A stretch of 64,000 bases of DNA from Geothrix oryzisoli (GCF_022808865.1 NZ_JAKZLB010000004.1:1-64000); one strand, 5' to 3'; counted from the first letter of the stretch, positions 24,912 to 34,444 are shown. The notes: generated from the sequence alone by a model not told the origin. Numbers and translations are program-made.

Positions 24912-27737
24912 TCAGAAGCTGTAGCGGATGCCGAGCCGGATGGAACGCGGCGCCTGGAAGTAGAAGGCTCCCTTGTAGTTCGGGTTGGCTGGCCCACCCT
25001 GGGAGAAGTCGTACCTCTGGTCGACCACGGTCGTCGTCTGGGAATCCAGAAGGTTGGTGACCTCAAGTACGAAGCGGAGCCGCTGCTTGTTGGCCAGCTT
25101 CAGGGCATAGGCCAGGTTCACATCCAGACGGGTGGTGTCGGGGGTACGCCCCTCCGTGCCCCGGGGCAGCAGGAACAGCTCATACCGCCCGTAGCCGCTG
25201 TGGTAGCCCAGCCGACTGATGGGCGTGCCGGTTTGGTAGACCAGGTTGGCTCCCAGGCTCAGGCCGAAATCCCACTCGTAAGCCCCATTGGCCTTGAACT
25301 GATGCTTCCGGTCACCGCTCAGGAGACCGTAGCTGTTCACGATGAACTCGGGAAGGTCGAAGGCTGAATTGATGTTGGGGTCCAGCTGGCCTGTTCCATC
25401 CGCCCCGCCGATCCCCTGGAAGGCGCCTTCATAGTTGCCCTTCAGTTCGCTCCAGAGGTAGCTGACCTGCCAGGTGTAGTGATCCGACAACCGGCGCTGG
25501 GCCGTGAGTTCCAGGCCCTTGTAGTCCCGGATGGCCTGGGGATAGGTGACGCCTGCCGGAGAGCTCTGCCCCGGGTTCATGATGAAGTAGTCGCCCAGGG
25601 GGGAGTTCACATCCAGGCCATCCTCGATGGCCCGTCCCAGGTAGCGGCGGATGTACTTGCCGCCGAAGACGTAGAGGTTGTCGAAGGTCGTCTCAGCGCC
25701 GACGAGAATCTCATCCGAGTACGACCCCTTCAGGTTCTTGTCCACCGGTTCGACATAGGAACCAACGATGGAAGACTGAATGGGGGGGGTCGGGTTTCCT
25801 GCCAGGGTGTTGAGGGTGGCTTCAGCAGCCGCGTTAGGAGCGTAGCCCGTAGCGCTGTAGTTGTAGGTCGTCGGATTACGCTCGACACTGAAGGAGCGGA
25901 TCACGAGGTCGAGCGGAACCTGCTCGTAGTAGCGGGAGAAGCTGCCGTAGATCTTGTCCTGACCCTTGCCCAGGAAGTCGTAGATGAATCCGAGACGGGG
26001 GGCGTACTCGTTCTTGAGGGAGAATGCCGTGACGCCGAACTGATCCTTCACGTCCGTGTTGTCCACACGGACACCCAGGTTGATGTTCAATCGGGCGGTC
26101 GGGCTCCATTTGTCCTGGAGGAAGTAGGACGTGCTCTCATGCTTGGGCTTGGAAGCGAAGACGATGCTGGGGGCGTTGAAGACCGAGGTGGGATCGGGGT
26201 CGTAGGGGAATCCAAGGGTCCCGGCAGCGTTGGTCCACCAATAGTGGGAATAGATTTTCGAGTTCGCATTGCCCAGGCCGTCGTTATTCAGAAGGGTGAC
26301 CTGCTGCCCACCCGTGTAACTGCGATGGATGTCAGCCTTGTCGCTCTGAAGGTCGAAACCAGCCTTGAGTTCGTGGGAGCCGAAGAAATCCAGGAACGCG
26401 GTGATGGAGCCCGTGATGTTGCTGCGGGTGAACTTCTTGTCATCCCAGCGGCCGAAGCCCCCGCTCTGGGTTCCGCCCAGGGTATTGTCCACCAGCTGGA
26501 TGCTGCTGCCTCCGGCACCGGGAAGGGTCGAGTTCGTTTCGGCGTGCTGGCTGTACTGCAGCTGTCCGAACCACTTGTCTCCCGAGACCTCATAACGGAG
26601 GCTATAGTCCGTGCCGCCGATCTTCCTTTCGCCATCCCAGGTGCCCTCAGTGCCCTTGGGAGTGACCACGGCGCCGGTGATCTTCTCGGGATCGCCCACC
26701 ACCGAGGCGATGAAGCTCTGGCCCTCCGTGGGACGCCACGTCAGCTTCATGGCAAACAGATCACGGGTCGAGTCCGTGGGCGCCTTCAGGCCATTGACGG
26801 TGGGATCCACTGACCGGATGAGATTGGTCTGGTTATTGGTCCGGCGGTCGAATGCCACGAAGTACCAGAGCTTGTCCTTGATGATGGGACCGCCGACATC
26901 GAACCCCAATTCCAGTGTCTTGTTCTCGAGGAGAAGGGGCTGCGAGAGGTTGCCTTCATTCTGATGCTTGTTCCCGGTCTTGAGAAAAGCCCCTTCGGAG
27001 TAGGCGAACACATCCCCCGTGAAGTCGTTGCCGCCGGACTTGGTGATCACGTTGATGATGCCGCCCAGGGCCTTGCCGTATTCGGCCTCGTAGCCCCCGG
27101 TCTTCACCTGGAATTCCTGGATGAACTCCATGGGGATCTTCTTCCCCTGGGTTCCAAACTCCACGTTCGTGGAGTTCATGCCGTCGACGACATAGTTGTT
27201 CTCGGCACCGGAAGCCCCGTAGATCTTCACGCCCTGGTTGCCGTTGGGCATGCTGCCCTCAGTGGTGACACCGGGCGCCAGCAGGGCGATGTTGGCGAAA
27301 TCGCGAGACACGTTCAGCTTCGCGAGAGATTCCGCGGTGTAGTTGCCACCGGAGGTGGTGGCCTTCGTGTCCACCACGGTGCTCGTGCCCAGCACTTCGA
27401 CTGTGGCGGCGGCCACGGACGCCATCTTCAGTTCTACCGTGGCGGTCTTGTCGAGCCCCACCTGGACCTGGGCCTTGGCAGTATTGAGGCCCTCTTTCGT
27501 GACGGTGACCGTGACCAGGCCAGGAGGCAGCAGGCCGATCCGGTAGGCGCCAGAGGCGTCCGTGAGGGCCGCGCGCTCGCCCTGGACACCGACGCCGGTC
27601 ACGGCCACCCGGGCGCCGGCCACCGCGTTCCCCTTCGAATCCAGCACACGGCCTTGAAGCGCCCCGGTCGTCTGCGCCGACAGGATCGTTCCCGAGGCAA
27701 GCAGCAGGGTCAGATAGCGCATGCGATGGCGGGACAT
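24912..27737 (-). CDS. TonB-dependent receptor with N-terminal carboxypeptidase-regulatory-like domain (Oar-like)
   Basis: This 941-aa outer-membrane protein has a signal peptide (MRYLTLLLASGTILSAQ), then a CarboxypepD_reg-like domain (about 22-105: GRVLDSKGNAVAGARVAV, YRIGLLPPGLVTVTV). A plug domain follows (GVKIYGASGAENNYVVDG; YGKALGGIINVITKSGGN), then a 22-strand-type barrel ending ...SIRLGIRYSF with the C-terminal aromatic. This architecture is the Oar/OmpA-like TonB-dependent family expanded in Acidobacteriota and Myxococcota. The substrate is unknown; no TonB-ExbBD genes adjoin. Start ATG 27737 has GGAG six bases upstream. Confidence 0.9.
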   Translation of the reverse strand: MSRHRMRYLTLLLASGTILSAQTTGALQGRVLDSKGNAVAGARVAVTGVGVQGERAALTDASGAYRIGLLPPGLVTVTVTKEGLNTAKAQVQVGLDKTATVELKMASVAAATVEVLGTSTVVDTKATTSGGNYTAESLAKLNVSRDFANIALLAPGVTTEGSMPNGNQGVKIYGASGAENNYVVDGMNSTNVEFGTQGKKIPMEFIQEFQVKTGGYEAEYGKALGGIINVITKSGGNDFTGDVFAYSEGAFLKTGNKHQNEGNLSQPLLLENKTLELGFDVGGPIIKDKLWYFVAFDRRTNNQTNLIRSVDPTVNGLKAPTDSTRDLFAMKLTWRPTEGQSFIASVVGDPEKITGAVVTPKGTEGTWDGERKIGGTDYSLRYEVSGDKWFGQLQYSQHAETNSTLPGAGGSSIQLVDNTLGGTQSGGFGRWDDKKFTRSNITGSITAFLDFFGSHELKAGFDLQSDKADIHRSYTGGQQVTLLNNDGLGNANSKIYSHYWWTNAAGTLGFPYDPDPTSVFNAPSIVFASKPKHESTSYFLQDKWSPTARLNINLGVRVDNTDVKDQFGVTAFSLKNEYAPRLGFIYDFLGKGQDKIYGSFSRYYEQVPLDLVIRSFSVERNPTTYNYSATGYAPNAAAEATLNTLAGNPTPPIQSSIVGSYVEPVDKNLKGSYSDEILVGAETTFDNLYVFGGKYIRRYLGRAIEDGLDVNSPLGDYFIMNPGQSSPAGVTYPQAIRDYKGLELTAQRRLSDHYTWQVSYLWSELKGNYEGAFQGIGGADGTGQLDPNINSAFDLPEFIVNSYGLLSGDRKHQFKANGAYEWDFGLSLGANLVYQTGTPISRLGYHSGYGRYELFLLPRGTEGRTPDTTRLDVNLAYALKLANKQRLRFVLEVTNLLDSQTTTVVDQRYDFSQGGPANPNYKGAFYFQAPRSIRLGIRYSF

Positions 27738-27943
27738 GGCCGCTCCAAAAAGGAATGGCCACCATCGGATGGCCAGGATCGAAAAGAAAGTGGCTTCATG
27801 ATGCGGATTAAAATGTCCACATCAAGGAAAATCTCCAATGCATTTATTCGCGATACAAGCATCGCCATTCATGCATATGAAGCCAAATCCCTACCCTGGC
27901 TGAGGTTGCGCCGGGACGCCGTTCCCTTGCGGCCTTCGGGGAT

Positions 27944-28534
27944 CTACCAGTCCCCGCCGGAGTCCCCGCCACCGGAATCGCCGCCGCCCCAATCGCCGCC
28001 ACCGGAATCACCCCAGTCGCTGGAACCGGAACTGTTTTCCCCCCAGTCGCTGGAGGAACCTTCAGAGGAACCGCCGCCCCACCCGTCGCCGTGGTCCTGC
28101 CCATCGTGGTGATGGCCGCCACCCCCCATCATGCTGCCGATCATCATGCCGGTGAGCAGTCCGCCCATGCCACCGCCCGGCTGGCCATAGCCACCCTGCT
28201 GCATGGGGGCCGCCCCCGGCATCGGGGCATCCAGACCCAGCCGCCGCCGGGCCGAGGGCGGGAGTTCCTCGTCCTTGAGCGTCTGCACGCCCGCCAGGGC
28301 GCCGCAGTAGCCGCAGGTCCACTTCACGGCGCGCAGGCCATCCCACTCCTGGGCCATCTTGTCGCCCGTGGCACCGCAGGCCGGGCACTTGGGGAAGGGA
28401 CAGGGGAAGGTGTGGGGTTCCAGCGGCGCCGTGGGCAGGGCGCGGCGCGAAGCGCCCAGCTGTTCGGGGCGGTCCTTCTTCCCGCGCAGGACGAAGAAGA
28501 GCACGATGCCGGCGATGAGGATGATCCAGAACAT
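27944..28534 (-). CDS. Membrane zinc-ribbon protein with Gly/Ser/Asp/Trp-rich tail
   Basis: The 196-aa protein begins with a transmembrane helix (FWIILIAGIVLFFVL). A cysteine cluster follows (C45, C50, C53, then C74 and C77 in WTCGYCGAL), which looks like a zinc ribbon. From about residue 105 the chain is Gly/Met-rich, then His/Asp-rich (GGGGHHHDGQDHGDG), then repeats of SSDWG, GGGDWG and GGGDSG to the C-terminus. I do not recognise a named family; the tail resembles the low-complexity GGG-S/D tails of TPM-domain proteins, without the TPM domain. Confidence 0.75.
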   Translation of the reverse strand: MFWIILIAGIVLFFVLRGKKDRPEQLGASRRALPTAPLEPHTFPCPFPKCPACGATGDKMAQEWDGLRAVKWTCGYCGALAGVQTLKDEELPPSARRRLGLDAPMPGAAPMQQGGYGQPGGGMGGLLTGMMIGSMMGGGGHHHDGQDHGDGWGGGSSEGSSSDWGENSSGSSDWGDSGGGDWGGGDSGGGDSGGDW

Positions 28535-28591
28535 GACGGGCCCCCGAGACCTTTAAGGGTACCCCGAAACCCCAAGGCGGTACTTGCTGGC

Positions 28592-29725
28592 ATGATCAGC
28601 AGCATGCGTTCCCGCATCCCGCTCCCGGAGGACCGCCCCTGGCGCGTGCTGGGCCTCATGTCCGGCACCAGCGCCGATGGTGTGGATGTCGTGGCCGTGG
28701 CGGTGGATCCCGCCGCCTTTCCGGATGGCCGGCCCTTCCGGAGCCTCCTCGGGCACCATGCCTCGCCCTATCCCGAAGCCCTCAAGGCGGAGGTGCTCGC
28801 GGCCGCCTCGAACCACCTGGATCCGGCCGGCCTCTGCATCCTCCAACGGCGATTGGGAGACCACCACGCCCGCGCCGCGGCGGACCTGTGCACGGCGCTT
28901 GGGCTGAAGCCCGACCTGGCCTCCCTCCATGGACAGACCGTCCAGCATCATCCCGCCGAGGGAGCCAGCCTCCAGCTGGCGGATCCCTATGTGCTGGCGG
29001 AGGCCCTGGGCTGCCCGGTGGTGTGGGATCTCCGGCGTCGCGACCTGGCCCTGGGCGGGCAGGGCGCCCCCCTGGTGCCTCTGCCCGAGCGGTGGCTGCG
29101 CGGCACGGAGCCCTGGCTGGCCCTGAATCTCGGCGGCATCGCGAACCTGGCCTACTGGGACGGGGCCCGCCTCCACGCCTGGGACACGGGTCCAGGCATG
29201 TCGCTCCTGGACCTGGCCGCCCGCCGCTGGCTGGGGCAGGCCTTCGATCCCGGTGGAGCCGCGGCCTCAGGTGGCGTCCACGACGGCCTGCTGGCGCGCT
29301 GGATGCGGCACCCCTACTTCCAGCAGGCGCCGCCCAAATCGACGGGCCGCGAGGTCTTCGGCGGAGCCTGGCTGGAGGAGGAAGCCGCCGCCCTGGAGGC
29401 CCTGCCTCTGCCGGATCGCCTGGCCACCCTGGCGGCCTTCAGCGCCGAGGCTGTGGCCCACGAGGCGGCCCGCCTCGCCCCCCTGGCCCTGGGCACGCGC
29501 GGCCTGGTGAGCGGCGGCGGCGCCCTGCACGGACGGCTGCGGTCGGAACTGGCCTCCCGCCTGGCACTCCCGCTAGCGGACGACACCACCTTCCCCTCCG
29601 GAGCGCGGGAGGCCGTGAGCTGGGCCCTGCTCGGGGCGGCCAGCGCCCTGGGCGTGGCGGGCAACCTCCCCGAGGTGACCGGCGCGACGCGTCCAGTGGC
29701 CCTCGGGAGCTGGGTCTGGCCGTGA
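28592..29725 (+). CDS. anmK: 1,6-anhydro-N-acetylmuramic acid kinase AnmK
   Basis: AnmK hydrolyses and phosphorylates anhydro-MurNAc released from peptidoglycan, feeding cell-wall recycling. The 377-aa protein shows GLMSGTSADGVDVV (ATP loop), SLHGQTVQHHP, DLRRRDLALGGQGAPLVP, LNLGGIANL, DTGPGMSLLD and VSGGGALHGRL, all family blocks in order. ATG 28592 is chosen; ATG 28604 is an alternative, neither with a clear ribosome binding site. The stop overlaps the next gene's start (GTGA). Confidence 0.95.
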   Translation: MISSMRSRIPLPEDRPWRVLGLMSGTSADGVDVVAVAVDPAAFPDGRPFRSLLGHHASPYPEALKAEVLAAASNHLDPAGLCILQRRLGDHHARAAADLCTALGLKPDLASLHGQTVQHHPAEGASLQLADPYVLAEALGCPVVWDLRRRDLALGGQGAPLVPLPERWLRGTEPWLALNLGGIANLAYWDGARLHAWDTGPGMSLLDLAARRWLGQAFDPGGAAASGGVHDGLLARWMRHPYFQQAPPKSTGREVFGGAWLEEEAAALEALPLPDRLATLAAFSAEAVAHEAARLAPLALGTRGLVSGGGALHGRLRSELASRLALPLADDTTFPSGAREAVSWALLGAASALGVAGNLPEVTGATRPVALGSWVWP

Positions 29726-31668
29726 GGTGGGCGCGCTGGATCGACCACCTGCCCCTCTGGGTGGCCCTCGGAGCGACCGTCGCCACGGACATCTACGAAC
29801 CGGGCGAGCTGGTGGTCATGGCCCTGCCCCTGGGGGTGGCCGCAGCCGTGGAGATCCTGCGCTGGGATCTCGGTCGGCACCACCGCTGGCTGGAGGTGGG
29901 CGCGCTCATCTTCTTCCTGGCGGATCTCGCCCGGGGGCGCGGCGTGTTTCCCGTGGCCATCCACACCCTCTTCCTGCTGGCGGGTGTCCGGCTGGCCCTG
30001 CCCCGGGAACTCCCCCAGCGCCGCCAGCTGGTGCTGATGGGGTTCCTGCTCTTCCTCGCCACGGCTGCGAGCACCACTGACCTGGTCTTCCTGCTCTGGT
30101 CCCTGCTCTGGCTCGGCTCGGCGGCGGCGGCCCTGCTCCAGCAGGCCTGGGAGACCTCCGCCAGCCTCCGCCGGGGGGTGCTGTTCAGCCCGCCCTACGC
30201 GCGCGTGCCCGCCTGGATGGGGGCCGCGCTGGTCCTGGGCGCGGGCTTCTTCCTGATCCTGCCGCGCCTCAACGCCGGCCTCCGGCCGAGGGCCTTCCTG
30301 GGAACCGCCGCCATGGCCGCCCGGGCCGGCTTCGGGGACCAGATGGACCTCGGCGGCGGGGGGCCCATCGCTCCCAACCCGGAAGTCGTCCTGCGCATCG
30401 TCCCGCCCCCGGGCACGGACACGGCCTCGCTGGCGGGATCGGACCTGCTGCGCGGGGTGGCCCTGGAGACAGTCCAGGGGATGCACTGGAGCACCTCCGA
30501 TCTGACCCCACCGGGTCTCCGGGGGGAACGCGGCGCCAGCAGGACCCAGCAGGCGGAGTTCCTGTTCTCCCCCAGCGCCCAGGGCATCCTAACCCTGCCC
30601 TACGGGACCGTCCGCCTCAGGCCCGACCTCTCCCTTCGCCTGGGCGGCGGAGGCAGCATCCGGTGGCGATTTCCCCAGAGCCGCCCCATCCCGCTGGACG
30701 TGGTCTGGAGCCTGGGCCGCCCGGAGGTCTCCGAGCCCTGGCTAGCGCCCCGCCGGCTGGAGCACCTGACGGAGCTAGGGTCCGAACACGAAGCGGCGCG
30801 CCGCTGGAGCCTCCGCTTCGCGCCGGGGATCCTGTCCACGCCGGAGCTGGCCAAGGTGCTTGAGCAGGACCTGCGCGGATTCCGCTACACCCTGGACAAC
30901 CCTTCCGGACGGGCGGCGAATCCCCTGGAAGACTTCCTGGACCGCACCCAGGCCGGCCACTGCGAGTACTTCGCCTCGGCCATGGCCCTGATGCTCCGTG
31001 CCCGGGGGGTGCCCGCCCGGGTGGTGAACGGCTTCCGCCTGGGCCCCTGGATCCCCGAGGGCGGCTACTTCCGCGTGAGCCAGGACCAGGCCCACAGCTG
31101 GGTGGAGTACTGGGACCAGGGCCGCTGGCACGTGGCGGACCCCACGCCCGCGACCGCGGGCCAGGATACCCGGGGCGCCACCTCGGGCCTCGGCCTTCTC
31201 GTGCGCTGGCTGGACAACCTGCGCTACCAGTGGGACCGGCATGTGGTGCGGTTCTCGGACCAGGATCAGATGGCCGGGCTCTCCTGGATGCAGGCTCGGC
31301 TCCAGGGCTGGGAGTGGCGCTGGAAGGCGCCTCCGGCGGGCCTGTCCTGGGGTCTCGCCCTGGTGGCCGCGGGCTGGGTCGCCTGGCGCACCCGGCGGCA
31401 CTGGCGGCCTGTGCCGCCTGGCCCCGGAAGCATCCGCGCGCTGCGCCCCCTGCTGGACCGGACGCGCCGCGGCGCGACTCCCCTGACCGGCGAGACGGCC
31501 CGGGCCTGGCTCCTGCGGCTTGGGGCCCTGCGGCCGGAGCGGGCCGAGAGCCTGCGGAGACTCGCGGACGCGGTGGAGACCGAGGCCTACGGCGGCCGGA
31601 ACGGCACAGCCTCCGCCTTGGCGAAGGCAGAGGCTGTGGCCTGGCGGGGCTGGAAAGCCCCTATCTGA
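29722..31668 (+). CDS. TgpA-like membrane transglutaminase (DUF3488/DUF4129 type)
   Basis: The 648-aa protein has about five or six N-terminal transmembrane helices (residues 5-190). A periplasmic domain follows with the transglutaminase-like triad: Cys in AGHCEYFASAMALMLRARG, His in QDQAHSWVEYWDQG and Asp in WHVADPTPA. A further helix (LSWGLALVAAGWVAW) precedes a C-terminal cytoplasmic DUF4129-like helical domain. Start GTG 29722 overlaps the anmK stop. TgpA homologues often sit in MoxR-DUF58 operons; here the DUF58 and BatA/BatB genes are 20 kb away, so this pairing with anmK is unusual. Confidence 0.88.
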   Translation: MRWARWIDHLPLWVALGATVATDIYEPGELVVMALPLGVAAAVEILRWDLGRHHRWLEVGALIFFLADLARGRGVFPVAIHTLFLLAGVRLALPRELPQRRQLVLMGFLLFLATAASTTDLVFLLWSLLWLGSAAAALLQQAWETSASLRRGVLFSPPYARVPAWMGAALVLGAGFFLILPRLNAGLRPRAFLGTAAMAARAGFGDQMDLGGGGPIAPNPEVVLRIVPPPGTDTASLAGSDLLRGVALETVQGMHWSTSDLTPPGLRGERGASRTQQAEFLFSPSAQGILTLPYGTVRLRPDLSLRLGGGGSIRWRFPQSRPIPLDVVWSLGRPEVSEPWLAPRRLEHLTELGSEHEAARRWSLRFAPGILSTPELAKVLEQDLRGFRYTLDNPSGRAANPLEDFLDRTQAGHCEYFASAMALMLRARGVPARVVNGFRLGPWIPEGGYFRVSQDQAHSWVEYWDQGRWHVADPTPATAGQDTRGATSGLGLLVRWLDNLRYQWDRHVVRFSDQDQMAGLSWMQARLQGWEWRWKAPPAGLSWGLALVAAGWVAWRTRRHWRPVPPGPGSIRALRPLLDRTRRGATPLTGETARAWLLRLGALRPERAESLRRLADAVETEAYGGRNGTASALAKAEAVAWRGWKAPI

Positions 31669-32431
31669 CGAACTTCTCGAAGGCCTTCATGAATTCCATG
31701 GGCAGGGGGAAGACGATGGTGCTGTTCTTCTCCACGGCGATCTCCGTGAGGGTCTGCAGGTAGCGCATCTGGATGGCCGTGGGGTTCTGGCTGATCTTGT
31801 TGGCGGCCTCCAGCAGCTGCTGGCTGGCCATGAGCTCGCCTTCGGCGGCGATGATCTTCGCCCGCTTCTCGCGCTCGGCTTCGGCCTGCTTGCCCATGGC
31901 GCGCTGGATCTGCTCGGGCAGGTCCACGCTCTTCAGCTCGACGCTGTTCACTTCCACGCCCCAGGGCTCGGTGGAGCGGTCGATGATCTCCCGCAGGCGG
32001 GCGCTGAGTTTTTCACGGTCGGCCAGCAACTCGTCCAGGCTCACTTCGCCCAGGATGGAGCGCAGCGTGGTCTGGGCGATCTGGCTGGTGGCGTAGTAGT
32101 AGTTCTCCACGCCGATGATGGCCTGCTTGGGATCGAGCACCCGGGAGTAGACGACCGCGCTCACCTTCAGGCTCACGTTGTCGCGGGTGATCACGTCCTG
32201 GCTCGGAACCTCCAGCACCGTGGTGCGGAGGCTGACGGTGATGGCGGTCTGGAAGGGACGCCACACGAAGCAGAGGCCGGGCCCCTTGGGCTTGTCCTCC
32301 ACCTTCCCGAGGGTGAAGACCACCAGCCGCTCGTACTCGTTCACGACCTTGAGGCAGGCGAAGAGGTAGATGACCAGGATGGCCGCGACCGGGCCGAAGC
32401 AGCCGAACGATGAAGCGAGCAGGTCAGGCAT
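31661..32431 (-). CDS. SPFH/band-7 membrane protein (slipin)
   Basis: The 256-aa protein has an N-terminal hydrophobic anchor (CFGPVAAILVIYLFACLK) and the stomatin/slipin core: VVNEYERLVVFTLGKVE, GPGLCFVWRPF, DVITRDNVSLKVSAVVYSRV, EVSLDELLADREKLSARL and WGVEVNSVELKSVDLP, ending in a helical QAEAEREKRAKIIAAEGE segment. Slipins organise membrane microdomains. NfeD partners are common but none is adjacent. Start ATG 32431 has CGGAGG upstream. Its end overlaps the transglutaminase gene, on the other strand, by 8 bp. Confidence 0.92.
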   Translation of the reverse strand: MPDLLASSFGCFGPVAAILVIYLFACLKVVNEYERLVVFTLGKVEDKPKGPGLCFVWRPFQTAITVSLRTTVLEVPSQDVITRDNVSLKVSAVVYSRVLDPKQAIIGVENYYYATSQIAQTTLRSILGEVSLDELLADREKLSARLREIIDRSTEPWGVEVNSVELKSVDLPEQIQRAMGKQAEAEREKRAKIIAAEGELMASQQLLEAANKISQNPTAIQMRYLQTLTEIAVEKNSTIVFPLPMEFMKAFEKFVR

Positions 32432-32539
32432 GGAGAGCCTCCGGAGGGATGCCCCATCATGCCAGCAGAACCCCGGGGCTCCAGCGAAAACCAACCCCAA
32501 TATCTGCTATTCTCTCGTCGCTTTCTTCCCGGAGATGCC

Positions 32540-33142
32540 ATGAGAGTCCCAGCGCTTATCCTCCCCCTTCTCCTGGGCACGGGTCTCGCCGCCCAGACGA
32601 CCACCTTCAACGGGGGCCTGCAGACCGGCCTCAACCTTCCCGTCGGAGACTTCGCGGACAAGAAGGGAACCCTCGGCGAGTACGTGGGCGCCAATGGCGG
32701 CGTGGGTCTCCACTTCGGCGGCCACTTCGACTTCAATTTCACGCAGCACCACCAGCTCCGCCTGATGCTCAACGCGAACGGCTTCGCGAGCAAGGAGCAG
32801 ACGATCTTCGGCAACACCCAGCAGAACACCTTCAGCGTGGCGCAGGCCGGGGCGGACTACGTGTTCAACGCCACCTCGCCGGTCCATGGCGGCTACTTCC
32901 TGGTGGGCCTGAACGTCAACCGGATCAAGGCTACCTACGAGCTCGCGGGCTATCCCGACCTGGAGTCGAATCAGTCCGGACGCCTGGGCCTGCGCATCGG
33001 CGGCGGCTACACCTTCAACCGCCTCTTCAGCCTGGAAGGCCACTTCAACAGCGTCTCGGTGGAGAAGACCGGGATCGACGGCCTGGGCATGGACTCCCTC
33101 ACCTGGTTGTCGATCAGCGCCGTGTTCCGGTTCGGCCGCTGA
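32540..33142 (+). CDS. Outer-membrane beta-barrel protein
   Basis: The 200-aa protein has a clear signal peptide (MRVPALILPLLLGTGLAAQ) and a mature part of alternating strands with Gly/aromatic residues, for example NGGVGLHFGGHFDFNF, LRLGLRIGGGYTFNRLF and a final WLSISAVFRFGR with the C-terminal aromatic-containing strand. This is the pattern of a small (about 8-strand) OmpA/OmpX-like barrel. ATG 32540 follows a GGAG ribosome binding site; the frame is open further upstream but only this start precedes the signal peptide. Function is unknown. Confidence 0.8.
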   Translation: MRVPALILPLLLGTGLAAQTTTFNGGLQTGLNLPVGDFADKKGTLGEYVGANGGVGLHFGGHFDFNFTQHHQLRLMLNANGFASKEQTIFGNTQQNTFSVAQAGADYVFNATSPVHGGYFLVGLNVNRIKATYELAGYPDLESNQSGRLGLRIGGGYTFNRLFSLEGHFNSVSVEKTGIDGLGMDSLTWLSISAVFRFGR

Positions 33143-33143
33143 C

Positions 33144-33767
33144 CTATTTCCGCACGAACGGGTTCGTCTCCGCCTCCACCCCGAGGGTGGTGGCGGGGCC
33201 ATGCCCGGGGATGACCAGCGTGGCGCCATCCAGCACGTAGAGCTCCCGGCGGATGCTCTGCTCCAGCGCCTCCCGGCTGCCGCCCCAGAGATCCGTCCGG
33301 CCCACGCCACCGCGGAAGAGGGTGTCTCCCGCCAGCAGGATCCGGCCCTGATCGAATTCACCGTGGAAACAGCAGGAGCCCGGCGTATGGCCCGGGGTGT
33401 GGAGGGTGGCAAGGTCCAGGTGGCGATCGCCGGCATGCAGATCCGTCATGTCGGGCTGCGGGATGGTGGGCATCCCGAACATTCCGGTCTGTTGCGGCAG
33501 CGCCTCGATGAGGAAGGTGTCGTCCCCGTGGAGGTGGGCCGGACACTGCCAGAGGTCCTGCAGTTCTTTCGTGGCCCCGACGTGATCGAAGTGGGCATGG
33601 GTGTGGAGCAGGGCCGTCACCTTGAAGCCCAGAACCTCCACGCGTTTCCGGATCTTCGCGCCGTCGCCGCCCGGATCCACCACCACCCCCAGGCCGGTGG
33701 CCGGCTCCCACAGCAGGGAGCAGTTGCAGCCCAGGGGGCCCACGGGGAAGGACTCGAGGTTCAGCAT
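33144..33767 (-). CDS. MBL-fold hydrolase, glyoxalase II-like
   Basis: The 207-aa protein carries the metal motif THAHFDH (H57-x-H59-x-D61-H62), then HTPGHTPGSCCF, LLAGDTLFRGGVGR and VIPGHGPATT. These are the ligands of single-domain metallo-beta-lactamase hydrolases such as YcbL/GloB-like thioesterases. The opening FPVGPLGCNCSLLWE is typical of the family. Substrate cannot be told. It is convergent with the beta-barrel gene, one base apart. Confidence 0.9.
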   Translation of the reverse strand: MLNLESFPVGPLGCNCSLLWEPATGLGVVVDPGGDGAKIRKRVEVLGFKVTALLHTHAHFDHVGATKELQDLWQCPAHLHGDDTFLIEALPQQTGMFGMPTIPQPDMTDLHAGDRHLDLATLHTPGHTPGSCCFHGEFDQGRILLAGDTLFRGGVGRTDLWGGSREALEQSIRRELYVLDGATLVIPGHGPATTLGVEAETNPFVRK

Positions 33768-33808
33768 CCCCCGAGTGTACGGCCTTCCCCGGCGGCGATC
33801 CGGCGTTC

Positions 33809-34444
33809 CTAGTCCTTCACCACCATCTCAGGCTTGAGGATCTTCTCGGTGTAGGTGAGCTTGGGCTTCCAGGCCTCGAACTCCTTGGCGCCCGCCTCCT
33901 CGGACACGGGTTCGACCTTCCCGTGCCCCTTGAAGAGCCCGGCCCGGATTCCCACGCGGAAGTAGTAGGTCTTGCCCGCCTCGACCGGGAACATGAGCTG
34001 GTCGTCCTTCTTGTCCGCGTAGATCCCATGATCCCCCGGGGCCACGGCCACCTTCAGATACGAGCCGCTGCTGAGGTAGGCCACCTCGACCCCGTCCACG
34101 TAGATGGAGGGCCGGAGGGCCCCGCCGACGAAGCGGCTCTCCCGGTAGAAAAGGAGGATGGCCTTGCCGGCGCTCTCAGGCGCCTTCACCGTCTCCACAG
34201 GCTTGGCGGCCTCGGCGGGGGCAGGCGCCTCGGCCGGTTTGGCCGCTTCCATGGGCTTGGTCTCTGGCGCCGCCGGCGTCGGGGTTTCCTGGGGCTTGGG
34301 CATCGGGGCGGGAGCCGGTTCCGGAGAGGGTTTGGCCGGAGGTTCGGTCTTCGGCGCCTCGGGAGGCGGCGGAGTCGACGGCGGGGTCTGAGCTCCCAGG
34401 GCGAGGGACAACAGGGCGGATAGCAGAACGGGGGTGGAGCGCAT
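33809..34444 (-). CDS. Secreted DUF2846-like protein with Pro/Ala/Glu-rich linker
   Basis: The 211-aa protein has a signal peptide (RSTPVLLSALLSLALGAQ), a long Pro/Ala/Glu/Lys-rich linker (about 20-95) and a C-terminal domain: AILLFYRESRFVGGALRPSI, VDGVEVAYLSSGSYLKV, VAPGDHGIYAD and FPVEAGKTYYFRVG. This succession fits the DUF2846 family, beta-sandwich domains in periplasmic or lipoproteins. There is no lipobox cysteine. ATG 34444 has AGGAGG. It is divergent from the next gene across 132 bp. Confidence 0.75.
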   Translation of the reverse strand: MRSTPVLLSALLSLALGAQTPPSTPPPPEAPKTEPPAKPSPEPAPAPMPKPQETPTPAAPETKPMEAAKPAEAPAPAEAAKPVETVKAPESAGKAILLFYRESRFVGGALRPSIYVDGVEVAYLSSGSYLKVAVAPGDHGIYADKKDDQLMFPVEAGKTYYFRVGIRAGLFKGHGKVEPVSEEAGAKEFEAWKPKLTYTEKILKPEMVVKD

